Of a stretch of 64,000 bases of DNA, positions 11,483 to 22,109 are shown in pieces. Position 1 is the first letter of the stretch; every line of letters starts with the position of its first letter. Under the pieces are notes generated by a model. The model saw only the letters and a program-made list of their open reading frames with translations. It was not told the DNA's origin and did no database searches. The translations under genes and the position numbers were made by a program. This DNA comes from Oegoconia quadripuncta. Its lineage: Eukaryota > Arthropoda > Insecta > Lepidoptera > Autostichidae. Where the stretch lies: the NCBI GenBank assembly GCA_949316235.1, contig OX438757.1, positions 8,798,657 to 8,862,656 on the forward strand, read 5' to 3'.

Positions 11483-11602
11483 TTCCATGACTGCAATAAA
11501 TGTTCGTATTCATCACACAAGCATTTACCTCTCGGGGGATTCGAACCCGCAACCGTTGGTTTCACTGACAGGGTCACTATCCACTACACTAATCGGTCGT
11601 CG
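11453..11602 (-). mobile_element. SINE-3, head-half copy, reverse
   Basis: TGTTCGTATTCATCACACAA, the B-box complement GGATTCGAACCCGCAACCGT and ACTGACAGGGTCACTATCCA, ending ATCGGTCGTCG, mark the reverse-oriented SINE-3 head. The expected distal part is replaced by the fold-back at 11417-11482. Confidence 0.7.
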
Positions 11603-11604
11603 TT

Positions 11605-12600
11605 ATAAAGAAATTAAAATGTCTACTAATTAGTTACTTTTGTCTTACTTAGTAGGAGGTAATTTTAATGTAGGTATGTGGCACGGGATAGATAAGTACA
11701 TACTCGTCTAGGCATTATTTGTTTTCTAAAGCGGAATGATCACAACACACGCGATCTATTGTGTCCATAAGCGTCTACCTACCACCGAAATATTGTTGCA
11801 GTAATTTATACTTCCATCAACAAATGTGTTTCCATGTTTCCACGATGATATTTTGCTTGCTTATATGGTGTAACTACATTATAATGACAAATGTTAAATT
11901 GTAGCGCGAAAGGCCTACAATCAGCACATAATTAATGGTGGCAGCATGATTAAGATGAATATTAGCTTCATATTTCAATTTGATTTAATGAATGGCTTCC
12001 GTGGTTTTTTTTAAGCAGAGTGAATAAGTTACTATTTAGCACACTCACTATTTTAAAAACAATTAAGACGTGTGATTTAATAGCCGTTAATTATAATTTG
12101 CCAGAGTATAAACCCAATAACATTATAATATCTCAATTATTCATCACAAACAGTATGAAGAGCATGTGCACATGAGTAATTCGAGTCGTACCGATTATAG
12201 AGTATATATTTAATAAAATTGTACCATGACAGTCGAATATATGGACTGTGGTGTGACACTATCTATTCTAAAAACATCAGCAGACGATCTTTATTTATTC
12301 TAGACTAGTTATGAGAAAAATAATGTAGTTGCGTTTAAAATTGTTATTTTATTATTTATTTTGAATTGAGATGTACTTTACATTAATATTTAAGAGACTG
12401 CTAAGAACATATATCTACAAAAAAAATTATAACATTAATTTACATTATGGCCACCGTGCGGTATGGTATATGAAAGACGCTTGCAGGGTTACTTTGTTTG
12501 TCCTGTTAATTGCTAGTAGTCGCGTTATGCATTTGCATGCTGAAAAGGCAGAATATAATGGGCCTTATTTTTAATATTGTAGCAAAATAAATAATTTGAA
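11605..12600. other. AT-rich stretch, nothing recognised
   Basis: Short frames only. It ends at the acceptor-like site before the 12618 ORF. Confidence 0.4.
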
Positions 12601-12617
12601 TTTAGGGAAGTTCGTAC

Positions 12618-12809
12618 ATGCGGCCGCACGACGCCTGTAACACATTCAATATAAGCGAGACTCGCGGCTTTCACATTTCTGATAGCGGCCCGCGGCCAAC
12701 TTATAGTGGTAGTGTTACGGTCGTCTTACTGTCGACTATACTACTACTGTGGATGCCAGACGTGAACGGTTACACAGATAAAAGCAAAAATTCGTTTAAT
12801 AACTACTAA
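12618..12809 (+). CDS. Possible exon or small ORF with a hydrophobic signal/anchor segment (63 codons), unrecognised
   Basis: The frame opens at ATG 12618 and closes with TAA at 12807-12809. I do not recognise the family. After about 30 polar residues (RPHDACNTFNISE..) comes a hydrophobic stretch SVTVVLLSTILLLWMP at residues 32-47, followed by DVNGYTDKS. This looks like a long-headed signal peptide or an uncleaved anchor. The stretch is clearly richer in G+C and CpG than the flanks, with two GCGGCC and one CCGCGG. An acceptor-like TTTGAATTTAG ends at 12605. No strong donor is visible: GTGAAC after codon 50 is weak. It could be the first coding exon of a secreted or membrane protein whose other exons lie outside the window, or a chance ORF in a CpG-rich patch. 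Confidence 0.3.
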   Translation: MRPHDACNTFNISETRGFHISDSGPRPTYSGSVTVVLLSTILLLWMPDVNGYTDKSKNSFNNY

Positions 12810-13472
12810 CGTTCTACTTTATTTTCATCCACAACGCGCTTTTCTACAAAATTCATTGATTTTTACTCAATTTTATTCGGATTCAGATACTGCCCTATCT
12901 GAAAACTGCAAGGGCTAAAAATGTGATAGATTGATAAACATGAGAAAAGCGTTGCTTGCAGAGATTGTTGTTTGCGTGCACCGTACCTATACATGCGTAT
13001 TGGGAACTGCGCACGCGACGCTACTCTCGTTTTTTCCACATTTTCTGTGAGCATCAGGAATTCAATATCGGCAAATTGCTTCCTGTAACTGCTCGGGTAG
13101 CTCGGAAAATATTGAAAGAGTCTAAGTGATCAAGACATTTAAATTTAGATTTGAGTTTTCTTGTAATATTAAATCCTATTGTAAATATGAGTCTGATTGA
13201 ATATTATGCTACGATAGAAATCATGTGACACCGATAAGTTTTTATAGAATACACTACTGTTTTAGTATTGGAGTATTTCTTGCTCGATTGCCATTTCATT
13301 GTCATATTGTATACCCAAATTGCTAATACAGTAACAATCAAAGCTGAACTCTATTATCTTTCAAACACCAAACAATACATAGAGACAAATTTTCGTGTCT
13401 GAAATTCACCTTTTAGAATACGAGTTTTAAAAACTCATGTGGTTGACGTGCCCCTGATTCGTGACTAGAGGC

Positions 13473-13728
13473 TAGTAAGTACTCAGAGTCCTGCATAATC
13501 GAGTTTAGTCTACAAAATTGCGGATGGAGTACTCTTTAGTAAGTACTCAGAGTCCTACATAATCGAATTTAGTCTACAAAATTACGGATGGAGTACTCTT
13601 TAGTAAGTACTCAGAGTCCTGCATAATCGAGTTTAGTCTACAAAATTGCGGATGGAGTACTCTTTAGTAAGTACTCAGAGTCCTGCATAATCGAGTTTAG
13701 TCTACAAAACTGCGGATGGAGTACTCTT
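13473..13728. repeat. 64-bp minisatellite, four tandem copies
   Basis: Units start at 13473, 13537, 13601 and 13665, exactly 64 bases apart. Each begins TAGTAAGTACTCAGAGTCCT and ends GGATGGAGTACTCTT. Copies 1 and 3 are identical. Copy 2 differs at three positions, all G to A. Copy 4 differs by one base (T to C, AAAACTGCGG). Confidence 0.97.
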
Positions 13729-13729
13729 T

Positions 13730-15730
13730 TGGTTGCAATTCGTGCCAAATGGATGTTATAATGAAGTTGTATTATATCGCAGTACTAAAGAAATCAACGC
13801 GCGACTATCGTCAAAACGATATCTGTTGCTCATAGAAATCCAGTAAAAAAAACTTTTATTCATATTTTTTTATACCTAAGTAGCCATAATATTTGCTAGA
13901 TCAGAATGATTTGCATCGTTTTCGCTAAAAGTATATACGATCTCGTATAAACTGTATTACGTAACAAACGTAATAAACGATTACACTCGTTAATAATATT
14001 TTCTCTTTTGCCATTACTAGGTACGGAAACGAGAATGGGTCTTTGAGATTACTGGTGTTAAATTAATATTATTTCAGTAAATGATAAATTAGAATCAGAC
14101 ATATTTCTGTATATTTTGAAGGTAGAATACGAAATTTGCTTTCCCTACAATAAGAACTATAGAAAAAATTTATTTACGGTTATTTATTTATTTTGATGAT
14201 TATTTTCGTGTTAGCTCGTTATTTTATAATTCAATTTACATCACAAAGTATATTTGGTTATTCTTTCCAGGTTAAGTAAAAACCAACACCAAATAGATTA
14301 AATTAGTTTTTATTCATTGTCAACTATCAAGATAAAATGGCTGAGTGTAAATGCCAAAAACAAGATTCTATCTTAAAATTACTTTCTTCCCTAGGGAAGC
14401 AAAATGCTACTTTCATTTGAAGTTGCGGGAATAATGATCAGAGTAGGAGACAAAAAAATTATTTCATTTACTTCATTAGTGGAGCTATTACGTCACGTTT
14501 ACGTGAGCGCGATAATTATTAGCTCCTAGTTAGTCCAACAAAGAAGTCAACGAATTTGCACAGGTAGTAGAATAAACTAGTCACTAGTTTACATGCTATT
14601 AATTTGTAAGATCCTGTAATAATGTGCTTTTCTTGACTATTAAATATATCATGACACTTTAAAAATACATTTCGGAACAATCTGTCATTGTTGAATTTAT
14701 ATCAATATATAGTCATGTAGTTATCATCGTACTGTGTGTACGTATAGTCCCTGTCATCATCATCTCATCTCATAACAGTTGCGAGGTTGTAGTTTATAGA
14801 GGTTAACTATCATTAGGCTTATTTTCATACGAGTGAAAGTATAAGTAGGTAGGTATAACCTACCTACATAAACATATCAATATTGTATGTTAAAGTAGTT
14901 TTATACATGTTAATAAATTCTTAACATGTATAAGTTAATAATTTAGTTATGATTAAAATGATCGATGGTTGGAAGATACGAAAGTATAAACGAATGTTTT
15001 TTGGAAAAAAGTTATTTTTATTCGATTCCGAAAAGGAGGATTTTTTATGTACATGTATACACCTATATTTTTGTCAATTCTTAACCGATTTTGATGATAA
15101 TTTTTTATTTAATGTCAGTGTGATCCAATATAAATTTGGTTAAGATCTGATGATTTTGTCCTAATTAAAGGAAGTTTATTTTTAAAACGCTTTCAAAACT
15201 CGTCTAGTTTGGGCTCATACGATTCTTTTTGACGAGTCCAATATATTGCACTTGGTGGCGAGGGTCTGACGATGGAGCCAGAGGTGAATGGTGGAACTCT
15301 TCACCGTGTGGTTTAGTTTTTTATACTACATGTTTTTATTATAAACAGATGTTTGACATGTAAGCATTTATATACATATGTAACATGTCGCCTACTTCCA
15401 GCATATGTTTTATGCTAAATAGTGCGCCAAAAATATTTAAATAATTCATGAACTTACCTACTGCATAATTGGCAACAAACATGTTGGCTTTTATAGCATG
15501 AAATTGCAATAAACAAAGTTGAACTTACTCGTAAAAGAGAAACTGCTACGATTTCGTAAGTTTTGATTAAAGTCAAACTATTAATCGTATTTCTTACAAG
15601 TACTAAATAGAAAGAAATCTCTAGTGCCGCATGGCGTGTCTATACATGTGGCAAAATTCGATGTGACCGACACAATGTAAAACTGTTCGATACATATGAA
15701 TTCTTTATTGCAAAAACACATAAATTGGGC
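13730..15730. other. AT-rich stretch with two small hairpins
   Basis: Apart from the hairpins at 14845-14933, no gene or known repeat was recognised. The 64-codon frame at 14949 has no recognisable protein and resembles a reading through repeat text (LTDFDDNFLFNV). Confidence 0.35.
14845..14933. repeat. Two adjacent perfect hairpins
   Basis: GTAGGTAGGT (14845-14854) pairs with ACCTACCTAC (14858-14867) across ATA. TTATACATGTTAA (14901-14913) pairs with TTAACATGTATAA (14921-14933) across seven bases. They may be remnants of small inverted-repeat transposons or chance; neither overlaps a coding signal. Confidence 0.75.
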
Positions 15731-15734
15731 ACAT

Positions 15735-15975
15735 ATATACAAGACAATACATAGATGATCTTACCTCTAAGGGAGGTTTTCTAGCCAACCTTAGGTTAGA
15801 AAATATATAATGGGGTCGTCCACTCACAAGGTGGACAGACGACCTGATAAAAGTCGCGGGAAATCGGTGGATGCAGGCCGCCTCCAATGGGTCACTCTGG
15901 AGTTCTATGGTGCGAAGCTTTATGTTCAACAGTGGACGTCCTGTGACTGATATGATGATGATGATCGGAAAACTG
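15735..15975 (+). mobile_element. RTE-like LINE 3' end with terminal coding remnant
   Basis: The plus-strand reading GRPLTRWTDDLIKVAGNRWM, then QAASNGSLWSSMVRSFMF, matches the last coding residues of RTE-type LINEs (GRP..RW.DD...VAG..W). It is followed by CAACAGTGGACGTCCTGTGA and CTGATATGATGATGATGAT. This explains the open minus-strand frame over the same bases, which I do not annotate. Confidence 0.75.
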
Positions 15976-16929
15976 CGTACAGCACAATGGAGTTGATACA
16001 ATAATTTTAAACAAATGTAAATTTATAATTGTATCAAACAGATGAAATATATTACAAACTACATACTTCGTAAATATATATCTATTACATAAACTATTAT
16101 TATGACAACTGACACAGGTGGCGGCGATTTAAACTCTTTTTACTGGTGATGAAAGGCTCTCTCGGATGCACGCAGGAAGTCTGCTCCACAGTTGGTCCAG
16201 CACGTACGGTGAACATGCACTTATCCAAGTCGCGAAATACGTCTATCACGACGTGTGTACAAGGCGTAACACTTCATGATACAGCGTTATTATATAGTAG
16301 AGTCACGCAATTTAATTATTGCCCTACTGGAAGTACAAACAATAAAATTTCAAATTCATAAATTCCTCAATTTAAACACGGACCTTATAAAGTATATCCA
16401 CTTGTCAAAGTGTATTACATGTCAACATAAGCGGATCTATTGGTTGTTTCAAAGTTCACAATATAACTATATAATAATTAAAATAATTACTGCAGTACGC
16501 TCCTCATTGAGATTGAAAGCTGTTATACGGTGTAATAGACCATGTGTTAAGAATTGAGAATTGAATGTTAAGTTTATCAATATAACATTCACTATAGAAC
16601 CATTTCGATGTCACTTAAATTTGATATTGCTTCAGTTGACGGCATCCACCCCTGTAGATATGACTCATTAGACCCTGAAAACTTAATTTTAAATAAATTT
16701 CTATATTAAAAATACGTTTAAAGCAAGCTTTTAATACTCCATCATGATTATCAGATGTTATTCTGGTACATAGACGAGTAACATAAAGGGTATCAAGGAG
16801 TTCCAGTTGCAATCTTCCGACTCCATCTTCAGATCCTCGTCGTCATGTGCAACTAAAAGCCAACAAAACAAACGTCCCGGGTCAATCATTCCAATGAGCT
16901 GAGGGCCTGATTAATATTTCATTGTCACC

Positions 16930-17165
16930 GAACGTATATAAACGTACACACGTACGACCACCCTGTAAAACGGACTTCCGGCAGCGGTATTCCCGAACGA
17001 GTACGACATTGGAACCTTCAAGAAACGAGCCTACACCTTCCTCAAAGGCCGGCAACGCATCTGTGACCCTTTTGGTGTTGCGGGTGTCCATGGGCGGCGG
17101 TGATTGCTTTCCATCAGGTGACCCGCATGCTCGTTTGCCGCCCTCTCATATAAAAAAAAAAATAT
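16930..17165 (+). mobile_element. LINE family D, 3' end (Jockey-like RT C-terminus)
   Basis: The plus-strand reading [20 protein letters not shown], then [17 protein letters not shown], is followed by a stop, the shared 3' UTR (CATCAGGTGACCCGCATGCT, CGTTTGCCGCCCTCTCATA) and a run of A. The LPAAVFP..YD...FK type of motif is typical of the C-terminus of insect non-LTR reverse transcriptases. A second copy lies on the minus strand at 18195-18778. Confidence 0.7.
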
Positions 17166-18028
17166 GCCAAACTTCAGCTCAATCATCAAGTGGTTGAAAA
17201 ATGGTTTGCAAATTTAGAAACGGACAACTAGCTTACTTACATATGAACATTGCAAGCTAAATAAAAGCTTGTAAAAATGTACTTATGAGTACATAAATTT
17301 TTTGGTACGAGTATGTGTTTAGAATCGCAATAAATAGGTACCAAGTATTTGAGAAGTGGATACTAAAAAGTTCTTTAAATATTTTATCGCGCTGCCGTCA
17401 ATTTGTCGGCTTTGACCCTTCTTGTGTTGAAAAAGGTCGGAGGTCGGGTAGGGTTAAGGTTTGAAATACGTTAAATTTATCGCAATGACTAATTAGTAAG
17501 TATATAGCAGTTATCTAAAGCCCTCCTAAAATCCAAGTAAGTATTATTTAATTTATGTTACAAGTCTCCACTATCGAATAATAATTTACGTGATGAACAA
17601 GCATCCGACAATGACTTTCATCGAATATTGTATATCATCCAAGATAATGATTGACTGCTGTTTGCTATCTTAGTGTTTGTAGCAAAATCTATATCACACG
17701 ATATTTAATCATATGGTCGAAGTTTTAGTTACGTATAAGGTAACGCGTTTAAAAAAGATTGATGATGTTTATTTCAATAGGTATTAATCTTGTCTATGTA
17801 ATAAAGCAATCAATTATACTGGACTGGACTGCTGGCTTCTACCCAAGACTTGAGATGAACTATGTATGGGAATGTTATAATTGTCTGTTCTGGGTGTTCT
17901 TCAGCCCCTGAATCGTTAATAGCATTGGGGGTATAAGGTATCTTAGCGTATTTCGCAGCCAGGTAATCAATGTGTATATCTATTATTATTATTTTATTTA
18001 ATGTCATAAATATATTTTGTAGAACTTA

Positions 18029-18097
18029 CGGCCTCATCTTCACTTAACGTCAGGTGTGATTGAGGTCAAGTGCTAAGCCGTTGTGCATTAAAACAAA
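18029..18097 (+). mobile_element. SINE-1 tail fragment
   Basis: CTCATCTTCACTTAACGTCA then GGTGTGATTGAGGTCAAGTG and GTTGTGCATTAAAAC is the last 70 bases of SINE-1 only. Confidence 0.65.
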
Positions 18098-18194
18098 AAA
18101 AACAGATGACACCAGCCGATTATTCTGTGACTAATAAAGAAAATTATAACTTAGATGCTGCTAGGTAGCGAAAAGATGGATCTAACAAAAAAAA

Positions 18195-18778
18195 AAATTT
18201 TTTTTTATGAGAGGGCGGCAAACGAGCATGCGGGTCACCTGATGGAAAGTAATCACCGCCGCCCATGGACACCCGCAACACCAAAAGGGTCACAGATGCG
18301 TTGCCGGCCTTTGAGGAAGGTGTAGGCTCGTTTCTTGAAGGTTCCAATGTCGTACTCGTTCGGGATTACCGCTGCCGGAAGTCCGTTCCACAGTCCAGTC
18401 CACAGGGTGGTCGCACGTGGTAAGAAGTTTCTTGAGAAACGTACAGTGGTAGACTTCCACTCATCCAGGTGATGTGGATGGAAATTTAATTTTCGGCGAG
18501 AAGTGTATCGGTAAATTGAGTAGCGGGTATTAGCTCGAACAGTTCCTCAGAACGTCTCTTCGTAACGCCAGGGGATCCAGTCGGTCAGTGAGACTCTCTT
18601 GGCCGACAATTCGGACTGCGCGACGTTGAACGCGGTCAAAAGGAAGAAGTTGGTACTGAGGTGCCCCAGCCCATAGGTGAGAACAATATTCCACGTGCGG
18701 CCGAATTTGCGCCTTATAAAGTTAGAGGCGGTGAGCCGGCGTGAAGTAACGAACCGCTCTACTGAGGACACCTAACTT
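18195..18778 (-). pseudogene. LINE family D reverse transcriptase C-terminal region, degenerate
   Basis: Minus-strand frames read AQSELSAKRVSLTD, then (shifted) LDPLALRRDV-like text, [31 protein letters not shown], and [20 protein letters not shown] followed by VAGVHGRR. The order matches Jockey-like insect reverse transcriptase C-termini. Frames change at least twice, and a short duplication (CCACAGTCCAGTCCACAGGG) near 18390 breaks the WNGLPAA region. The element ends in a run of T at 18185-18205 (A tail on the minus strand). Confidence 0.75.
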
Positions 18779-18914
18779 TCCTAAAATCGTGAAGAAATAC
18801 CAGAAAAAAGTGAAATTTCCTCCCCATAAGGCAATTTCTTTAATGTTAGTAGGAAGTCATATTTTTTCTCTACATAGACATTGAGGTACTGGTACCTCTA
18901 CATAGAGATCAATG

Positions 18915-18984
18915 TCAAATCTGTAGTATAGGTAATTGATTTTGATACGAGTATCAAAATCAATTACCTATACTACAGATTTGA
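18915..18984. repeat. Perfect 70-bp palindrome (34-bp arms, 2-bp centre)
   Basis: The left arm 18915-18948 (TCAAATCTGTAGTATAGGTA...TTTTGATAC) is the exact reverse complement of 18951-18984 across GA. A smaller palindrome, GAGGTAC-TG-GTACCTC, sits at about 18883-18898 just upstream. No coding frame or promoter element is visible. Confidence 0.97.
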
Positions 18985-19389
18985 TTCGGTGTTAAATGCA
19001 ATTTTTGCCTCGAAAATTCTGATTACCCCACTGATTGCCATGTAATGGTAATGTGACTGTGTACTTTGCCGCGTAGTTATAGTTATGCTTATTTAGATAC
19101 ACAAGTTAGGAGTGCAGTAATTATTTAGTATTCTTTATGGACATTCGGAATAATTGAGCTTGTTTTTAACTTCTTACCGTATTATATCCAGTTTAGTGGC
19201 TAAATGTATTACTGCATAGCGATGCCGTAACTTCTGCGTGCTCGTAACAATAGAGTGGGTAGGTAATTTAATTTCAGACGGTTTCATTGATAGACGGCTT
19301 CGTGTTTACGTGAGTTTTCCTAAGTCTTTTTCGAGGGTTTTTTCCTTTACACTTTCACTCTCTGTTACATACCTAGATAGCGTCGATAT

Positions 19390-19495
19390 ATTGGTATCAT
19401 CATCATGTCAGCCATAGGACGTCCTGCGGAATATAAGGCTCCCACAGGATGCGGTCTGCATCCAACGACTTCTCGCGACGTTTCGTTTCTGGTAT
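19390..19495 (-). mobile_element. RTE-like LINE 3' tail, reverse
   Basis: ATCATCATGTCAGCCATAGG, ACGTCCTGCGGAATATAAGG and GGTCTGCATCCAACGACTTC are the reverse complement of the RTE tail (VAG..WMQ region plus GATGAT run). Confidence 0.6.
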
Positions 19496-20334
19496 CCGCA
19501 CCAAACTACCTAAATCAATCAATAAATCATGTACCTTTTAGTACAAGAGAAAGAGACTAAAATAAAAAAAGGCGATTTGCCAATAGATATTTAAATCTGT
19601 TATTTTTATTACAAATCTAGTGAAAAGTGTCCCATTTCGTTTTCGATTTGTGTCAATAAGACTGCAGCGCAACCACAACATTCGGTAAATAACCATAATG
19701 GCGGTAGTCGAAGGCGAGACTGCGTTCCGGAAAGTTATCAGAGCATCCCGCGGCACTTAATGATAGTCGGGACGTGATTGAACGGAGACATCGGGCTTTA
19801 GATAAAAGACTAGATAGCGCAGACGAGATACTTTCATATGCTCGTGCGCATATTAATGGATAATGATTAAACTAACAATCAACGTGCGAATTTATGGTTT
19901 GATAAATTAGCCCCAACTAACAAGCAAATATTTGTTGAATCTTTTACTTGATCTTTGACAGATAACAAAATGAGTAAATTTTACCACTCGTGAGATGTAC
20001 AAATAGCTTCTAATGGTCAACATCGAAAGTTTAGATTTCCTATGAGATTATGTCTAACATACTTCCAAAATCAAAAACATTTTATTCAATGTAGGATAAT
20101 GAAATCTCACTTATTGAAAGTCAACATGTTCAACTATATGGCTTCACAAGATTAGGGAGAGAAGACAAGGAACTCCGTAACAACACATCTTTTAAATAGG
20201 TTTCTGTCTTTACAACTTAATATTATATATTACAAGACATAAGCCTACCTATGAGATGGCAAAAGTGCATGAATAGCAATGGTACATACTTTGACTAAAT
20301 AAATTAATAATTTTGGAAAAATCGACTTAAGGTT

Positions 20335-20385
20335 ACTCCCTTACAAAACGCCAATTTCATAGGTAAGGACCTAATATTATAATTT
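20335..20385. repeat. Short dispersed element F, copy 1
   Basis: Carries the core ACAAAACGCCAATTTCATAG followed by GTAAGGACCTAAT. The same core occurs at 53082-53172 (same strand) and, reversed, at 61764-61831 and more distantly at 52741-52780. Confidence 0.7.
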
Positions 20386-20786
20386 ATAATGTAATAGTAC
20401 CAATTTTTTTGTAATTTAATTAAAACATTACCCATTCAATTTTAAGGGTAACTATTGTCAGTAACGTAATAAGAATCTTTAATTGGCATAAGTTTCGTAT
20501 TAGTTTTCTGTATAAGAATTTGTAATAATGCTGTTGATTCTACGTAAATAAATAAAATAAGCGTAGTTAATGACTTGGAATTTAGCTAACGCCAGACCTC
20601 CATATCGCCTAAATAATCATTTGTCCTGTATAACACACTGAGTTTCTTTAATTGACGTATTTCTACTCTGTTAAACTCAATACATGTTGTGGTATTTTAT
20701 TTTATAAAAGTAGGTATACTGTGTCCTTCTTTCCTGTATTGAAATACAAAGTAAACTGCAATCGTGTTAATAAATTTATACTTGAT

Positions 20787-21024
20787 ATAAATAAATAATA
20801 AATAAATATTTTGGACACTTACACCAATCATCTAGTCCCAAACTAAGCAAAGCTTGTGCTATGGAAACTAAATAACGGATAAACATACATAAATATTAAT
20901 ATAAACATCCATGACTCGTGAATAAATGTTCGTATTCATCACACAAACATTTACCCCTCGCGGGATTCTAACCCGCAACCGTTGGTTTGGCTGACAGGAC
21001 TACTATCCACACCAATCGGTCGTC
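20787..21024 (-). mobile_element. SINE-3, near full-length copy, reverse
   Basis: Runs from AAATATTTTGGACACTTACA through CGGATAAACATACATAAATA, CATTTACCCCTCGCGGGATT (B-box complement, with one change from TTCGAAC to TTCTAAC) and ends CCAATCGGTCGTC. Confidence 0.85.
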
Positions 21025-21411
21025 AAGTATATTTTCATATTAGATAGTCCATTCACAGTTCATCTTAGAATGTTATGTCAGAATCCACAAACTACATGAA
21101 AGGCGTAAATAAATTTAGAACACAATTCGTAAGCTGAAAATAAGTAGCATAATTTATATTTGTATCCAGGTCGCCTTCAATTATTTGATTTTACCCAACA
21201 AAAGTATTGTTCTTTGACAAGGAGTCCCGCCTCAACTACATTTTAATGTTAGTAATAGGGACTTACGGTTCTGCGATCACAGCAGATCGCGTCCGCTGTT
21301 ATTTCCTCAATAGAGACATTCCAGATTTTGATCAGGCAACAATATAGTAAATCTGAAGGCCATTTCGTCAATGGCCGTTGTAAACTTAACACCTTCTTGG
21401 ATCCCAACTAA

Positions 21412-22100
21412 GGCCCGTATTAATAAACCCATCTCAATACAAGTCTAGAGGCTGTATCAACCGAGATGCGTCTTAAGCAGTTGACGCTATCTCAAGCTCC
21501 GTGCTAATTTATAAACTATCTTGAGGTCTACTCAGCTGAGATCACTTCTCAAGTATTCGCCTCAGTGGCGAATGAGTGATGGAACGAATGGGTAATTTCG
21601 TTATGTCAACTATCGATTTAGATCATTTACGCTCTAAAATATGTTTGCACCACGGAATGTACAAATAGGGACCATTATTTTCCCATATTTGTTTCATTTT
21701 TATTAAAGTTATTAAATAACAACCATTTTACAGATGACGGTTCATCATGCGTGCACGCCGCGCATTATTATTATTAATGATTTTTCAAAAATACTTCTCT
21801 TGGGTAAACAAATTTGTCTTGTCTATAAAATATCATAGTAATATAATCGTAATTATATAACGCTCGCAATATTACCCCCAAATCTATATTCCAACGGATT
21901 CTCAAGTCACCGTTATAGTGTACTTATACTTGAGAACTTATCAAGAAAGATCTTGAGACTTGAGTATGGTTTAATAGTATTAAATTAATACGTGAAACTC
22001 GGCGCACATATCAAGTGAGTACTGCTTGAGTACGCACGTGCGTTTCAGGTCTCAAGTTAGGCTTATTAATCAACACGTTTACTTGAGACTGAGCCTTGTC
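21412..22100. mobile_element. Probable longer relative of the GGCCCGTATTAATAAA MITE
   Basis: The left end GGCCCGTATTAATAAACCCA equals the left terminus of the MITE at 48093-48237. The interior repeats CTCAAG and CTTGAG motifs many times on both halves (for example 21490, 21526, 21557, 21901, 21961, 22063, 22082), so the ends fold on each other. The right boundary is not certain, and no transposase frame is visible. Confidence 0.45.
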
Positions 22101-22109
22101 ATTCAACGA

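Noticed and set aside
13473..13728. CRISPR array
   Set aside because: The units are contiguous 64-bp tandem copies with no unique spacers, in an insect genome.
15705..16001. 98-codon minus-strand frame
   Set aside because: It is the antisense shadow of an RTE LINE 3' end read on the plus strand.
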